Source: Anaerolineaceae bacterium (GTDB taxonomy: Bacteria > Chloroflexota > Anaerolineae > Aggregatilineales > Phototrophicaceae). From it: DNA of 64,000 bases. The stretch spans positions 186,001-250,000 of the forward strand of contig JACKCG010000001.1 of NCBI GenBank assembly GCA_020634135.1, in the 5' to 3' direction. The position numbers and the translations under genes are program-made. Of the stretch, positions 52,529 through 61,753 are shown piece after piece (position 1 is the stretch's first letter; each line of letters begins with the position of its first letter). The notes beneath the pieces were generated by a model. It did no database searches. It worked only from the letters and a program-made list of their open reading frames with translations, and had not been told where the DNA came from.

Positions 52529-53311
52529 TTGCGGGCAAAATCACGCGGTCCTCTGTTATGGCCTTTGGGCATAACGTTAGCAGGTGTGGCGTTGCTGCTG
52601 CATAATTTTCTCCTGGTAGGGGATTTTAATGTGGTGGCATTATGGCCGCTCTTGCTGGTCGTGGCAGGTGCGTGGATTTTGCTGCGGGGCGACCTGACCC
52701 CTGGTGATGAAGGCCGAACCTTCGGTATCACGCGGGGCAGCGTTGAATCGGCTGCCCTGGAGATCAGTGCTGGCGAGATAGATGTACAGGTTCAGGCGCT
52801 TCAGCGCGAAGGGCGACTGATTGCGGGCCAGTATGCCGCGTTTTCCCGTCCCGGCCTGAAAGTGAATGGTACTCACACCCATTTACTCTTGCACCGGGCT
52901 GCGACCCCCTGGTTGTCGTTTGCCGATTGGCAGATGGGGCTGGCGGTAGATTTGCCCTGGCAGATACTGGTCAGTACGCATCTGGGGCGTGTGAATGTGG
53001 ATGCCTCAAGCCTGATCTTGCAGGAAGCCGTCGTAGCGACTGGTCTGGGTGATATTCGGTTCATCTGTCCGCAGGAGTCCCTGTCACCGCTGATTCTGCG
53101 TTCTGCACTTGGCAACATCCACTTGATAACCCCGGTGGGTTACCGGACGCAGATTACTGTTGAGGGAGGGCGGCTGTTCGGGGTTCAGGCTGACTCGAAT
53201 CGCTATGAGACGGTTGCCCCTCGTGTGTTTGCGGCGCGTGATGTTGATGAATCGCTTCCCTTAGTGGAAGTGACCATCAGCGGCACTTTTGGAGATGCTT
53301 ATCTCACCTGA
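52529..53311 (+). CDS. Membrane protein with LiaF-like C-terminal domain
   Basis: About 260 residues. Two hydrophobic helices lie near the N-terminus (PLLWPLGITLAGVALLL and ALWPLLLVVAGAWILL), then a beta-rich extramembrane part with repeated strands such as LEISAGEIDVQVQAL and LVSTHLGRVNVDASSL, as in the LiaF/DUF2154 beta-solenoid group. The probable start is TTG 52529, eight bases after GAGGAG and five after the rpoD stop. LiaF-type proteins modulate envelope-stress signalling; no LiaRS kinase/regulator is seen here. The family call is tentative. Confidence 0.72.
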   Translation: MRAKSRGPLLWPLGITLAGVALLLHNFLLVGDFNVVALWPLLLVVAGAWILLRGDLTPGDEGRTFGITRGSVESAALEISAGEIDVQVQALQREGRLIAGQYAAFSRPGLKVNGTHTHLLLHRAATPWLSFADWQMGLAVDLPWQILVSTHLGRVNVDASSLILQEAVVATGLGDIRFICPQESLSPLILRSALGNIHLITPVGYRTQITVEGGRLFGVQADSNRYETVAPRVFAARDVDESLPLVEVTISGTFGDAYLT

Positions 53312-53323
53312 GAGTTGTTCCCC

Positions 53324-53878
53324 ATGTCTACCCCCTTCAGTCTGGTTATCCGGGACGCACTAGGGCAGGATATCCCGGCGTGTCTGGCGCTTGACCACCA
53401 ATACGAAACTGATTATGTCTGGCAGATGAGTGTTGCCGAAGAAGGGCACGAGCGGCAGATTCACTTCAGTAAGCAGCATTTGCCGCGCACGATGCTGGCC
53501 GGCCATCCTGCCGACGAACCCCGCCTGCGTTATTCCCTTCAAAACAAACAATGTTTTCTGGTTGCCGCCGAAAAGGGCAGGGATACGTTGTTTGGCTACC
53601 TGACTATGCAGAGTGATCCAGTGTATAAGACCGCGCTGCTGCAGAACCTGGTGGTCGGGCGGTCATACCGGCGGCGGGGCATTGGTGGAAGGCTTTTGAA
53701 TGTGGCCCGGCAGTGGGCACTGGAACATGGTCTAAACCGGATTACGTTGGAAACACAAACCAAAAATTACCCGGCGATTCTCTTCTGTCAGCAAGCCGGT
53801 TTTGTTTTCTGCGGGTTCAATGACCAGTATTTCCCGAATCAGGATATCGCCTTGTTTTTTACTCAGACTATACGGTAA
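53324..53878 (+). CDS. GNAT family N-acetyltransferase
   Basis: The 184-residue protein has a GNAT core: a VVGRSYRRRGIGGRLLNVARQWA motif A with the R-x-x-G-I-G acetyl-CoA loop, followed by ITLETQTKNYPAILFCQQAGF (motif B) and a final FNDQYFPNQDIALFF strand. It is placed between the membrane protein and the 7TM sensor-like gene and ends directly before the latter. ATG 53324 (MSTPFSL) is the likely start, although TTG 53315 is in frame. Acceptor unknown; RimI-type protein acetylation is one possibility. Confidence 0.85.
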   Translation: MSTPFSLVIRDALGQDIPACLALDHQYETDYVWQMSVAEEGHERQIHFSKQHLPRTMLAGHPADEPRLRYSLQNKQCFLVAAEKGRDTLFGYLTMQSDPVYKTALLQNLVVGRSYRRRGIGGRLLNVARQWALEHGLNRITLETQTKNYPAILFCQQAGFVFCGFNDQYFPNQDIALFFTQTIR

Positions 53879-53890
53879 GTGAGGCATCGT

Positions 53891-55849
53891 TTGGTTGAGT
53901 TTTTCTCTACGTTTCTGGCGCTTGCTAACGAGACTTTGACGGCTGCGATTGTTGTTATCGCGGCGTCAATGCTGCTCTATAATCTGGCGCGGAATCGCAA
54001 AGATCGTGTCGCCCGCACATCCGGTATCATGCTGGCGTCAGTGACTGCTGTGTATATATGTGATGTGTTGATTTCACTGGGGCCGGGTGCCGTCAGTTAT
54101 GTCGCGATTCTGCGGGCACAGTGGATTGGTATTGCCTTTGTGCCTGCGGCTGTTTTTCATCTTTCTGATGCGTTGCTGGCTACCACCGGGCTGCCCTCGC
54201 GTGGTCGCCGTCGTAGGGTCGTCCTGCTGCTTTATTTATTGAGTACGGCGTTTTTGCTGGCTGCGGCCTTCACTGATATTCTAATTCGCCCGGTGGTGCT
54301 TACGGCGCGATCAGCCACACTGGTATCTGGCTGGTTCTTTTGGGTGTACCTGGCCTATTTTTTGGCCGCCAGCCTTGTGTCTCTGGTAAATGTCCAGCGA
54401 GCGCGAGGGCGGTGCTTAACGCGAGGTACCCGGCGGCGCATGGGTTATTTGCAGGTTGCAATGCTGACGCCCGCGCTCGGTATCTTTCCGTATTCGGTGA
54501 TGCTGGGCTTGAGCGAGAATTCGTCTGTCGGCATGTTGGTGTTGGTGAATGCCTCCAACGTGGTTGTTATTCTCCTGCTGTTGTTTCTCGCTTATCCGCT
54601 CTCTTTCTTCGGTACGCGCATCCCTGACCGTGTAGTAAAAACCGAATTGCTGCGATTCATGATGCGCGGCCCAGCGACTGGACTGCTGGCACTAGGGACT
54701 ATTATCTTCACCCAGCCGGCGACTCGTATCCTGGGGTTGCCGGGCGGCAGTTTTATGCCGTTTGCAGTAGTAGCAGTGGTATTGCTGTGGCAATGGTTCG
54801 TCTCGCTGATCCTGCCCTGGCTGGAAAAGCACCTGATTTATGGTAATGAAGATGACGACCAGATTGAGAAACTGCAAACCCTTACCGAGCGGCTATTGAC
54901 CCGCACCGATCTGTTGCAATTGATAGATGCGATTCTGGCAGCAAGCTGCGATTATCTGCAAGTTAATACCGCTTTTGTGGCCGTATTGAATGAGGGTCGG
55001 GCCGAGTTGGTAACGGCCATTGGGCCGACGAAACCCAGCAGTAAGTGGTTGGAAGAGCAGAGCGCAACCCTGCTTGCTCTTGTGGATAATACGTCGGATG
55101 AATTTGAGATTGAACATTGGCATTCGTACTGGATTGTGCCGCTTTTCAGCAAGCGTACGCGAGGCGATTCTCCCTTATACCAGGTGGGTTTCCTGGGCAT
55201 CCAGGCACGTTCCCCCGTCATCAATCTGACACCGGATGAAATGCGCGGGTTTCAGGCTCTTGTCAAGCGGGCAGGGCAAACGCTCGATGACCTGGGACTT
55301 TATACTGAAATTTATGCCGCGCTGGAAGGTCTGCTGCCACAGATTACGATCACACGCACACGAGCGGCGGAAGTGGAATATAAGCCGGGACATGGCGCAT
55401 CGCTCCCTGCTGTTGGTCGTGACCAGATGCTGGTCGACCTGGAACAATTGTCGGAACAGGTGAGAGCCGCGCTGCGTCACTACTGGGGTGGGCCAGGCCT
55501 GACGCAGAGCCGTTTGTTGGAATTGAGTATTGTTAATCAGTCACTGGCAGAAAATGACAATAATCCCGCGAAAGCGCTGCGAACGGTGTTGCTTGAGGCA
55601 ATTGAGAAACAGCGGCCAGAGGGTGAACGTAAGATGCTCAGCCCGGAATGGACGATATACAATATTCTCTACCAGCGGTTTATCGAGCGAAATAAGGTGC
55701 GCGATGTGGCTGTCAAACTGGCGCTGAGTGAGCCTGATCTGTATCGTAAGCAGCGAGTGGCGATTGATATGGTAGCAGAAACGTTGTGGGAAATGGAACA
55801 GGCACAGACGAATACTGACGACACATCGGATGTGAACGATAGTGTTTGA
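53891..55849 (+). CDS. 7TM sensor-like membrane protein with GAF-like region, no kinase domain
   Basis: The first ~235 residues form seven hydrophobic helices resembling the histidine-kinase N-terminal 7TM region. After a coupling helix with KLQTLTERLLTRTDLLQLIDAILAA comes a GAF-like domain (about residues 340-470). The last ~170 residues are helical and contain VRDVAVKLALSEPDLYRKQRVAIDMVA, which could be a small helix-turn-helix. There is no H-box, ATP-binding domain, GGDEF or HD motif, so it cannot signal as a classical kinase. GTG 53879 and TTG 53891 are possible starts; GAGG at 53881 favours the TTG. Confidence 0.75.
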   Translation: MVEFFSTFLALANETLTAAIVVIAASMLLYNLARNRKDRVARTSGIMLASVTAVYICDVLISLGPGAVSYVAILRAQWIGIAFVPAAVFHLSDALLATTGLPSRGRRRRVVLLLYLLSTAFLLAAAFTDILIRPVVLTARSATLVSGWFFWVYLAYFLAASLVSLVNVQRARGRCLTRGTRRRMGYLQVAMLTPALGIFPYSVMLGLSENSSVGMLVLVNASNVVVILLLLFLAYPLSFFGTRIPDRVVKTELLRFMMRGPATGLLALGTIIFTQPATRILGLPGGSFMPFAVVAVVLLWQWFVSLILPWLEKHLIYGNEDDDQIEKLQTLTERLLTRTDLLQLIDAILAASCDYLQVNTAFVAVLNEGRAELVTAIGPTKPSSKWLEEQSATLLALVDNTSDEFEIEHWHSYWIVPLFSKRTRGDSPLYQVGFLGIQARSPVINLTPDEMRGFQALVKRAGQTLDDLGLYTEIYAALEGLLPQITITRTRAAEVEYKPGHGASLPAVGRDQMLVDLEQLSEQVRAALRHYWGGPGLTQSRLLELSIVNQSLAENDNNPAKALRTVLLEAIEKQRPEGERKMLSPEWTIYNILYQRFIERNKVRDVAVKLALSEPDLYRKQRVAIDMVAETLWEMEQAQTNTDDTSDVNDSV

Positions 55850-55874
55850 CAAGGGTTTTAGGGATACTTATAAT
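55846..55874 (+). promoter_or_regulatory. Consensus sigma-70 promoter of the S1 protein gene
   Basis: A perfect TTGACA (55846-55851) and a perfect TATAAT (55869-55874) are spaced by 17 bases, the ideal arrangement. The -35 box overlaps the stop codon of the 7TM gene. The leader to the ATG at 56052 is about 170 bases. A strong constitutive promoter is implied. Confidence 0.88.
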
Positions 55875-56051
55875 CTGGCTTAATTGGGAAGGGCTAAGCC
55901 GCCGATGATAGTGTGTCTGAACCAACAGGCAGTTGGATGGATGTCGTAAGGTGACGTAAACACTTGGCTGCACCGTTAACCATAAGTCTGACTGGCTGCT
56001 TTTGTTGGGCCGACGATGAACGATTTTTAATGTTATTACAAGGGGAAAAGT

Positions 56052-57035
56052 ATGTCTACTGCAACACAGCGGCATGAGTATACGCCGCCGCCACCAGACG
56101 AGGGGTATTGGGCAGCGTTGCTCCAGGAGGGGGAATTTGCGGAACCAGCTCCACCTGAATTTGAGAATGGTTCAACCCACTCAAAGGTAGATGGTGAGTT
56201 CAATCATCCCGATTCAGGTGATCCATCAACGGTCATGAATCATGCGGATTGGTTGGAAATCACACGGATTCACGACCATGATGAGGTGCTGGAACTTCCA
56301 GTCATTGGCTTTAATCGGGGAGGGCTGCTGGTTGAGTGGCGGAGCTTACGTGGGTTTGTCCCGGCCAGCCAGTTAGATAATTTCGCTGTGAATGAGAACG
56401 GCTTTGCCCGACGCGATGCGCTTAAAGATTATGTCGGCAAAACATTGAGTTTGCGAATTATTGAATTATATGTTGATCAAAATCGATTGATTTTATCGGA
56501 ACGTGCCGCACGGGTGATGGCCGGCCAACGTGCTGATCTGCTCCACCAACTTAAATCCGGCGACAAGCTGACCGGTACTGTCACCAACCTGTGTGATTTT
56601 GGCGCTTTTGTGGATTTGGGTGGTTTAGAAGGGCTAATCCATATCAGTGAACTTAGTTGGGGGCGAGTGGGTCACCCGGCGGATTTGCTCGAACGGAACC
56701 AGACGGTTCAGGTTTATGTAATGGATATTGACCAGGCGGCTGGTCGTATCGCCCTCAGTCTCAAACGGATGCACCCTGACCCCTGGGAGACAGTGGCTGA
56801 ACGCTACACTGTCGGGCAGTTGATAACTGGGGTGATTACGAATGTGGTGGACTTTGGCGCGTTTGCCTGCATTGAAGAGGGGTTAGAAGGTCTCATTCAC
56901 GTTTCTGAGTTGGCAGAAGGACATTTCCTGCATCCCCGGAACGTTGTGAGCGAAGGCCAGATGGTGGAGGCGCGGGTACTGAGTATTGATAGCCGGGGAC
57001 GCCGTTTAGGGTTGAGCTTGCGGCGAGAGCAGTAG
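56052..57035 (+). CDS. S1 RNA-binding domain protein (RpsA-like)
   Basis: The 327-residue protein has an acidic, disordered first ~65 residues, then three S1 OB-fold domains at about 75-150, 165-240 and 250-325. The second and third carry the classic pattern GTVTNLCDFGAFVDLGGLEGLIHISE and GVITNVVDFGAFACIEEGLEGLIHVSE. Such three-S1 proteins are the ribosomal S1 equivalents in several phyla, binding mRNA at initiation. GGGGA lies close to the ATG. It has its own strong promoter and is followed by a hairpin terminator. Confidence 0.9.
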   Translation: MSTATQRHEYTPPPPDEGYWAALLQEGEFAEPAPPEFENGSTHSKVDGEFNHPDSGDPSTVMNHADWLEITRIHDHDEVLELPVIGFNRGGLLVEWRSLRGFVPASQLDNFAVNENGFARRDALKDYVGKTLSLRIIELYVDQNRLILSERAARVMAGQRADLLHQLKSGDKLTGTVTNLCDFGAFVDLGGLEGLIHISELSWGRVGHPADLLERNQTVQVYVMDIDQAAGRIALSLKRMHPDPWETVAERYTVGQLITGVITNVVDFGAFACIEEGLEGLIHVSELAEGHFLHPRNVVSEGQMVEARVLSIDSRGRRLGLSLRREQ

Positions 57036-57088
57036 GAACAAGGCGCTGCGAGAAGGGCGTATAGCCATAATTAATTGGAGTTGTTTTT

Positions 57089-57129
57089 CACAGGCCAGCG
57101 GTCTTCGTTGGCCTTGTGTGTTATATTTT
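57089..57129 (+). terminator. Hairpin terminator after the S1 gene
   Basis: CACAGGCCAGCG and CGTTGGCCTTGTG (57089-57118) form a stem of about 12 pairs with one bulge and a GTCTT loop, followed by TGTTATATTTT. It lies about 55 bases after the S1 stop. A TATAAT further on (57156-57161) may belong to the ftsK promoter, but its -35 box is unclear. Confidence 0.65.
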
Positions 57130-57200
57130 GGTAGGCACAAACACAGGTTGACGACTATAATGGGTTTGAATTGTGATAGTTGTTGAGGTATGGCTGGGAC

Positions 57201-59735
57201 GTGGCAAGTTCTAAGACGACCAAAAACAAACCGCGCAGTAAGGCTGCCGAGAAGAACACAAAACACGAAGAGCAGAATCCGCAAACTGACCGTTCGTTAG
57301 TGAGTGCTGAGTTCTGGGATTCACTGCTGGATAGTGTGCCTCCCTGGGGAGACGAAATCGCTGCCATCGTGTTGATTGTATTTGGCATTGTATCCTTCCT
57401 GTCGCTGCTGAATGTGTCGTCCGACGCGACGATTTCCAATGCCTGGTCGAATGCCCTCACGAGTCTCTTTGGTTATGGTAGCGTGGTGGTCTCAGCCGGA
57501 ATTCTGGCATTAGGCGCGATTATTCTGCTCCCCAAGCTGGGGTTGGTAATCAAATTTCCCACGTCACGTATCCTGGCGCTGGAAGTAGCATTCTTCTCAC
57601 TGCTGGCGTTGTTCCACCTGGGAACGGGGGATGCGGAGCTTCGGGCGGTAGCGCGGGCTGGGCAAGGCGGCGGTTATATTGGTTGGGCGTTGAGCAGCCT
57701 GATTAGTGGGCTGTTCGGTTCGATTACGGCGATAGTCTTTTATGGACTGCTGCTGTTGATTAGCGTTGCCGTGGTGATCGGCATCCGTAAGGTCACCATC
57801 CAGGGATGGCTGCACGCAGCGATCCAAAGACTGCGTCGGTATGCTGACCGGGTAATTGAAGCGACCAATCCGAAATGGCAGCAGCGCCAAAAGGCAGCCC
57901 CGAAGGCTGTACCGGTAGTCGTTTCCCCTCCTGTGGAAACCCGGAAACGCACGACAGGCACCTTTGTCCGCATCCGGCCTGACCCAGCCCATTTGCCTCC
58001 CTCGCAGCGCCCCGGGGGAGTGGCGCGTGATGTAAGCGCGGGGACGGCTGAAATCGGTAAGACCAGCGAACATCCCCTGCCACTGTCGCGGGAAATCCTG
58101 GGTGGTTTTAACGCAATCGGGACACTCAAGGGTAAGAAGCAGAAGGGTGTTCAGTTGGTGGAACGGCCTGATGGCCGCGTTAAGCGATATTACACTGTAG
58201 ATGATATGCGTGAGGTGAAGAAAGTCGGCAAGCGCGACTCAAACTTGCCACCGCTGGAACTGCTTCAGGACATTGAACTCAATGTGCCGGATGAGCAGGA
58301 GATCAACAATAATGTGGTGCTGATCGAAAACACGCTGCTGGAGTTTGACATTGACGTGGACGTGGTAGATGTCAAGGTAGGGCCGACTGTGACGCAGTAT
58401 GCTGTGCAGCCCTTCAAAGAGACGACTACCGGGGAGGGGGAAACTGTCCTCAACCGGACTCGTGTGAGCAGGATCGCCTCCCTGGCAAGTGACCTCTCAT
58501 TGACGCTTTCGGCCAAGCGATTGCGCCTGGAGTCACCTGTTCCGGGCCATAGCTACGTGGGTATTGAAGTGCCGAATCGCAATCCCAGTGTAGTGGCATT
58601 GCGCTCAGTTTACGAGAGTAAGGCTTTCCAGGACAGACTACAGAAGGCGAAATCCCCACTGTACATTCCGTTGGGGCGAGATGTGGCCGGGCAGCCACTG
58701 GGTGTTGACCTGGCGCAGATGCCGCATCTCCTGATTGCCGGCACGACTGGATCAGGCAAGTCCGTATGCATCGCAGCGATTACAGCGGCGCTCATTCTGA
58801 ACAATACCCCTGACAAGGTTAAACTGGTGATGCTCGACCCGAAAATGGTAGAGTTAAGCCGGTTCAACAATCTGCCGCACCTCTTGGGTGAGGTCGAAAC
58901 CGATCAGGAGCGAATTATCGGGGTGCTGCGCTGGTGTACCCGTGAAATGGATCGGCGCTACAAACTTCTGGAAGAAAACGCTGCCCGCAACATTGACATT
59001 TTTAATTCACGTCTCAGCCGTCGCCAGCAGGAAGAATACCTGCCGTATATCGTGATCCTGGTGGATGAAGTGGGCGACTTGATGCTCTCCCGCCCGGAAG
59101 AGACGGAAAAGACGATTACCCGCCTGGCACAAATGGCGCGTGCGGTGGGAATGCATCTGGTTGTTGCGACACAACGCCCCAGCGTGGATGTGATTACTGG
59201 TCTAATCAAGGCAAATTTCCCTTCACGTATATCGTTTGCGGTGGCATCCGGCGTCGACTCGCGGGTGATTCTCGATTCGGTGGGCGCGGAAACGCTCTTG
59301 GGGCGGGGGGACATGCTCTACCAGGCCGCCGACGCTGCCGGGCCGCGTCGTCTCCAGGGTTGTTTTGTCTCGGACGACGAAGTGCGGGAGTTGGTAAACT
59401 ACTGGAAAGACTGGTACGACAAGCAGATTGCTGATGGCAAAATGGCACGACGGCGCATCAGTCCCTGGGAACGTGGCCTGACTCGGCGCGAATTCCTGGC
59501 GGAGACCGACCCGATGTTAGAGGACGCGATTGCCCTGGTGATTGAGGCGGGGGAGGCCTCAGCCTCGCTGATTCAGCGACGCCTGGGGCTGGGGTATCCG
59601 CGTGCTGCCCGGATTATTGACCTGATGCACGAACTGGGAGTGGTAGGCGAACAGGAAACGGGTGGTCGCAGCCGCCGCGTTCTCATCAAACCGGGACAAG
59701 ACCCCTTTAAGGACGCGATAGATAAGCGAATGTAG
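57201..59735 (+). CDS. ftsK: FtsK/SpoIIIE DNA translocase
   Basis: The 844-residue protein has a basic N-terminus, four membrane helices (about residues 40-200), a linker, and a motor domain with the beta subdomain and RecA-like core: Walker A GTTGSGKS at 514-521, Walker B YIVILVDEVGDLML, and VATQRPSVDVITGLIKANFPSRI. The C-terminal winged helix (RRLGLGYPRAARIIDLMHELGVVG) is the gamma domain that reads KOPS/SRS sites on DNA. It pumps chromosome dimers or ends through the division septum. The start is taken as GTG 57201; TTG 57180 is in frame upstream. Confidence 0.95.
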   Translation: MASSKTTKNKPRSKAAEKNTKHEEQNPQTDRSLVSAEFWDSLLDSVPPWGDEIAAIVLIVFGIVSFLSLLNVSSDATISNAWSNALTSLFGYGSVVVSAGILALGAIILLPKLGLVIKFPTSRILALEVAFFSLLALFHLGTGDAELRAVARAGQGGGYIGWALSSLISGLFGSITAIVFYGLLLLISVAVVIGIRKVTIQGWLHAAIQRLRRYADRVIEATNPKWQQRQKAAPKAVPVVVSPPVETRKRTTGTFVRIRPDPAHLPPSQRPGGVARDVSAGTAEIGKTSEHPLPLSREILGGFNAIGTLKGKKQKGVQLVERPDGRVKRYYTVDDMREVKKVGKRDSNLPPLELLQDIELNVPDEQEINNNVVLIENTLLEFDIDVDVVDVKVGPTVTQYAVQPFKETTTGEGETVLNRTRVSRIASLASDLSLTLSAKRLRLESPVPGHSYVGIEVPNRNPSVVALRSVYESKAFQDRLQKAKSPLYIPLGRDVAGQPLGVDLAQMPHLLIAGTTGSGKSVCIAAITAALILNNTPDKVKLVMLDPKMVELSRFNNLPHLLGEVETDQERIIGVLRWCTREMDRRYKLLEENAARNIDIFNSRLSRRQQEEYLPYIVILVDEVGDLMLSRPEETEKTITRLAQMARAVGMHLVVATQRPSVDVITGLIKANFPSRISFAVASGVDSRVILDSVGAETLLGRGDMLYQAADAAGPRRLQGCFVSDDEVRELVNYWKDWYDKQIADGKMARRRISPWERGLTRREFLAETDPMLEDAIALVIEAGEASASLIQRRLGLGYPRAARIIDLMHELGVVGEQETGGRSRRVLIKPGQDPFKDAIDKRM

Positions 59736-59744
59736 GGTGAATCT

Positions 59745-59960
59745 ATGACGGAGACAAAGCACGAGATAGAACGTACCGTCCCGGAAACCAATGCGCTCAT
59801 AAAATCTCTGGTTGAACAAGAGACTATTGGGTTTCCCTTCTGGATTCAGGGGCTAATCAGTCGCCATTTCCTGTCTGATCGCGGCCATGAATACTTTGAC
59901 TTAAGCGATAATGATTCTTGCTTCACTCATGATTATATGGTTGTGACACCGGCTATTTGA
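59745..59960 (+). CDS. Small hypothetical protein, 71 residues
   Basis: Not recognised. It begins nine bases after the ftsK stop with an AGGGTGA site before the ATG, and ends 16 bases before the epimerase gene, so its position suits a real operon gene. The product is acidic in its first part (TETKHEIERTVPETNALIKS) and has an FPFWIQGLISRHF stretch. No signal, membrane helix or known motif. It could also be a chance frame. Confidence 0.4.
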   Translation: MTETKHEIERTVPETNALIKSLVEQETIGFPFWIQGLISRHFLSDRGHEYFDLSDNDSCFTHDYMVVTPAI

Positions 59961-59976
59961 AAGCGTTCTTGAATCC

Positions 59977-60990
59977 ATGACACAGCTTGTAATTGGTGCC
60001 GGGCTGCTGGGGCGCTCCCTGGTAGACTATCTGCTGGAAAAAGGCGAGACTGTCCGGGTATTCGATATGATCCCGTATACTGACTCGCGGATCGAAACAA
60101 TAACCGGCGACGTGCGTAATCCGCAAAATGTGGCAGGGGCATGTGCCGGTGTGGATACCGTCTACCATACGGCATCTATGGTCAGCCAAGGGTTGGGTGA
60201 AGTCCCTGGCATGTATGATGTGAATGTCACCGGGACGCAGAACGTGATCGCTGCCTGTCGCCTCCAAGGGGTCAGTCGCCTCGTTTACACCAGTTCGATT
60301 GATGTTGTCTTTGACGGCACGCCCATCATCAACGGGGATGAGTCGCTGCCATATCCGCCGCGCCATCTAGACTACTATGGTACAACCAAAATGCTGGCGG
60401 AACAGGCCGTTATCCAGGCATCTGATCCCCAGGGACTTCAGACGATAGTGTTAAGAACCGCTGGTATCTATGGCCCGCATGATCGCCATCGCTTCCCGCC
60501 AATTCTCAGGAATGCTCTCAAGGGTGTGTACACTCGTCTGGGTGATGGTCGTGCGAAGTTCAATCACGTTTATGTTAAGAATGCGGCTCATGCCCACTGG
60601 CTGGCGGCGCAGGGGCTTCAGCAGGTGGGACCGCCACTGGGTGGACAGGTGTATTTTATTACCGACCATCCTCCTTCTAATTTCTTCGAGTTCTTCCTGC
60701 CGTTCTTGGAAGCAGCCAACTTGCCAGTGAAAGTGCGTGCCGTGCCACTTTGGTTGGCACAGGGAATGGCGAATGCCGCCGAACTGGCGTACCGGTTGTT
60801 CCCCGGCGATGATAATCGGGCGAGTCCCCAACTGACGCGCTACGTTGTGGCAGCTACCTGCCAGGATTTTTGGTTCAGCCATGAGCGTGCCAGTCGGGAT
60901 TTTGGCTACACCCCCCTGGTTTCTGAAGAGAAGGCATTTCAATATACGGTGGACTGGATTGTGAATGAGTGGCTGCCTGCGAATCAGTAG
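59977..60990 (+). CDS. NAD-dependent epimerase/dehydratase (extended SDR, 3-beta-HSD-like)
   Basis: The 337-residue protein has an N-terminal NAD motif VIGAGLLGRSLVDYL, a DVRN strand, the active-site LVYTSSIDVVFDG with YYGTTK (Tyr and Lys), and LRTAGIYGPHDR, the substrate-loop signature of the 3-beta-hydroxysteroid dehydrogenase-like branch of extended SDRs. The C-terminal half ends with a helical region seen in this branch. Substrates could be isoprenoid, steroid-like or sugar nucleotides; none is indicated by the context. Confidence 0.88.
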   Translation: MTQLVIGAGLLGRSLVDYLLEKGETVRVFDMIPYTDSRIETITGDVRNPQNVAGACAGVDTVYHTASMVSQGLGEVPGMYDVNVTGTQNVIAACRLQGVSRLVYTSSIDVVFDGTPIINGDESLPYPPRHLDYYGTTKMLAEQAVIQASDPQGLQTIVLRTAGIYGPHDRHRFPPILRNALKGVYTRLGDGRAKFNHVYVKNAAHAHWLAAQGLQQVGPPLGGQVYFITDHPPSNFFEFFLPFLEAANLPVKVRAVPLWLAQGMANAAELAYRLFPGDDNRASPQLTRYVVAATCQDFWFSHERASRDFGYTPLVSEEKAFQYTVDWIVNEWLPANQ

Positions 60991-61091
60991 GCATGTTGGA
61001 ACCTGTAGGCACCTTTTATCGCACTTCTCAAGGGTGTCAAGGCATCGTTTTATGGAATAATGTACGTGGGTTCTGTATGGAGGGGATGAAT

Positions 61092-61526
61092 ATGCCGTAT
61101 ACTGTTTCCTGGCTTGTGCCGAATCGCATTATCCTCACCCGTTATCACGGTGTTTTTACTTCGGAAGACCTGCGCAGTTACCTCGAAGAGTCGCTCCAGA
61201 TGCGCGACGAGGCGATTGCTGTTTTGGGCGAAGATGGCGCGCTCATCCACACCCTCACTGATGCCCGGCAGCTTGACCGCTATACGATTGGGCTGGCGGA
61301 TATTCAGGGGATGCTCAAGAGCCTGCGCCAGCAGCGGGTCGGGTGGTCAGTTTTCGTGCATCCCGGCAAAATGGAGCGATTTTTCTCCTCTATCGGCCAT
61401 CACTGGGCCGGGGTACGTCATCGGGAATTCGCCACGATTGAGGACGCTATTGTATTCCTGAAAGAGGATACTTCGCTCCCTGATTTCACCTATGTCCCGG
61501 ATGAAGTCGAAAAAATCCCCAGCTAA
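61092..61526 (+). CDS. Hypothetical STAS/SpoIIAA-like protein
   Basis: The 144-residue product alternates strands and helices: YTVSWLVPNRIILTRYHGVFTSED, ALIHTLTDARQL, VGWSVFVHP and REFATIEDAIVFLKED, in a pattern like the SpoIIAA-like/STAS fold. No catalytic motif is visible. A GGAGGGG site six bases before ATG 61092 fixes the start against longer forms that overlap the epimerase gene. Function unknown. Confidence 0.65.
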   Translation: MPYTVSWLVPNRIILTRYHGVFTSEDLRSYLEESLQMRDEAIAVLGEDGALIHTLTDARQLDRYTIGLADIQGMLKSLRQQRVGWSVFVHPGKMERFFSSIGHHWAGVRHREFATIEDAIVFLKEDTSLPDFTYVPDEVEKIPS

Positions 61527-61672
61527 TTGACAGCGGCTGTGCCAAGAAGTTTCCGGGCGAAGATGTTCGGTCTCGATTTATATCCCGCTGCTATCTCTTG
61601 CCATCTTTGCGCATGGACCGTCCGTATTAGCCATTTGCCCAGACAACTCTCACAGTCAGTGTGCTGGTACGT

Positions 61673-61702
61673 TTGATATTGCGGACTCTTGACGGGTATA
61701 AT
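61673..61702 (+). promoter_or_regulatory. Sigma-70 promoter of the membrane protein gene at 61754
   Basis: TTGATA (61673-61678) and a perfect TATAAT (61697-61702) are 18 bases apart, about 50 bases before the ATG at 61754. Bases 61527-61672 show no gene. Confidence 0.72.
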
Positions 61703-61753
61703 CCTCACTCTTTGATTTTGCATTTCACCACCCCCATGTTGAGGTTATCTGCC

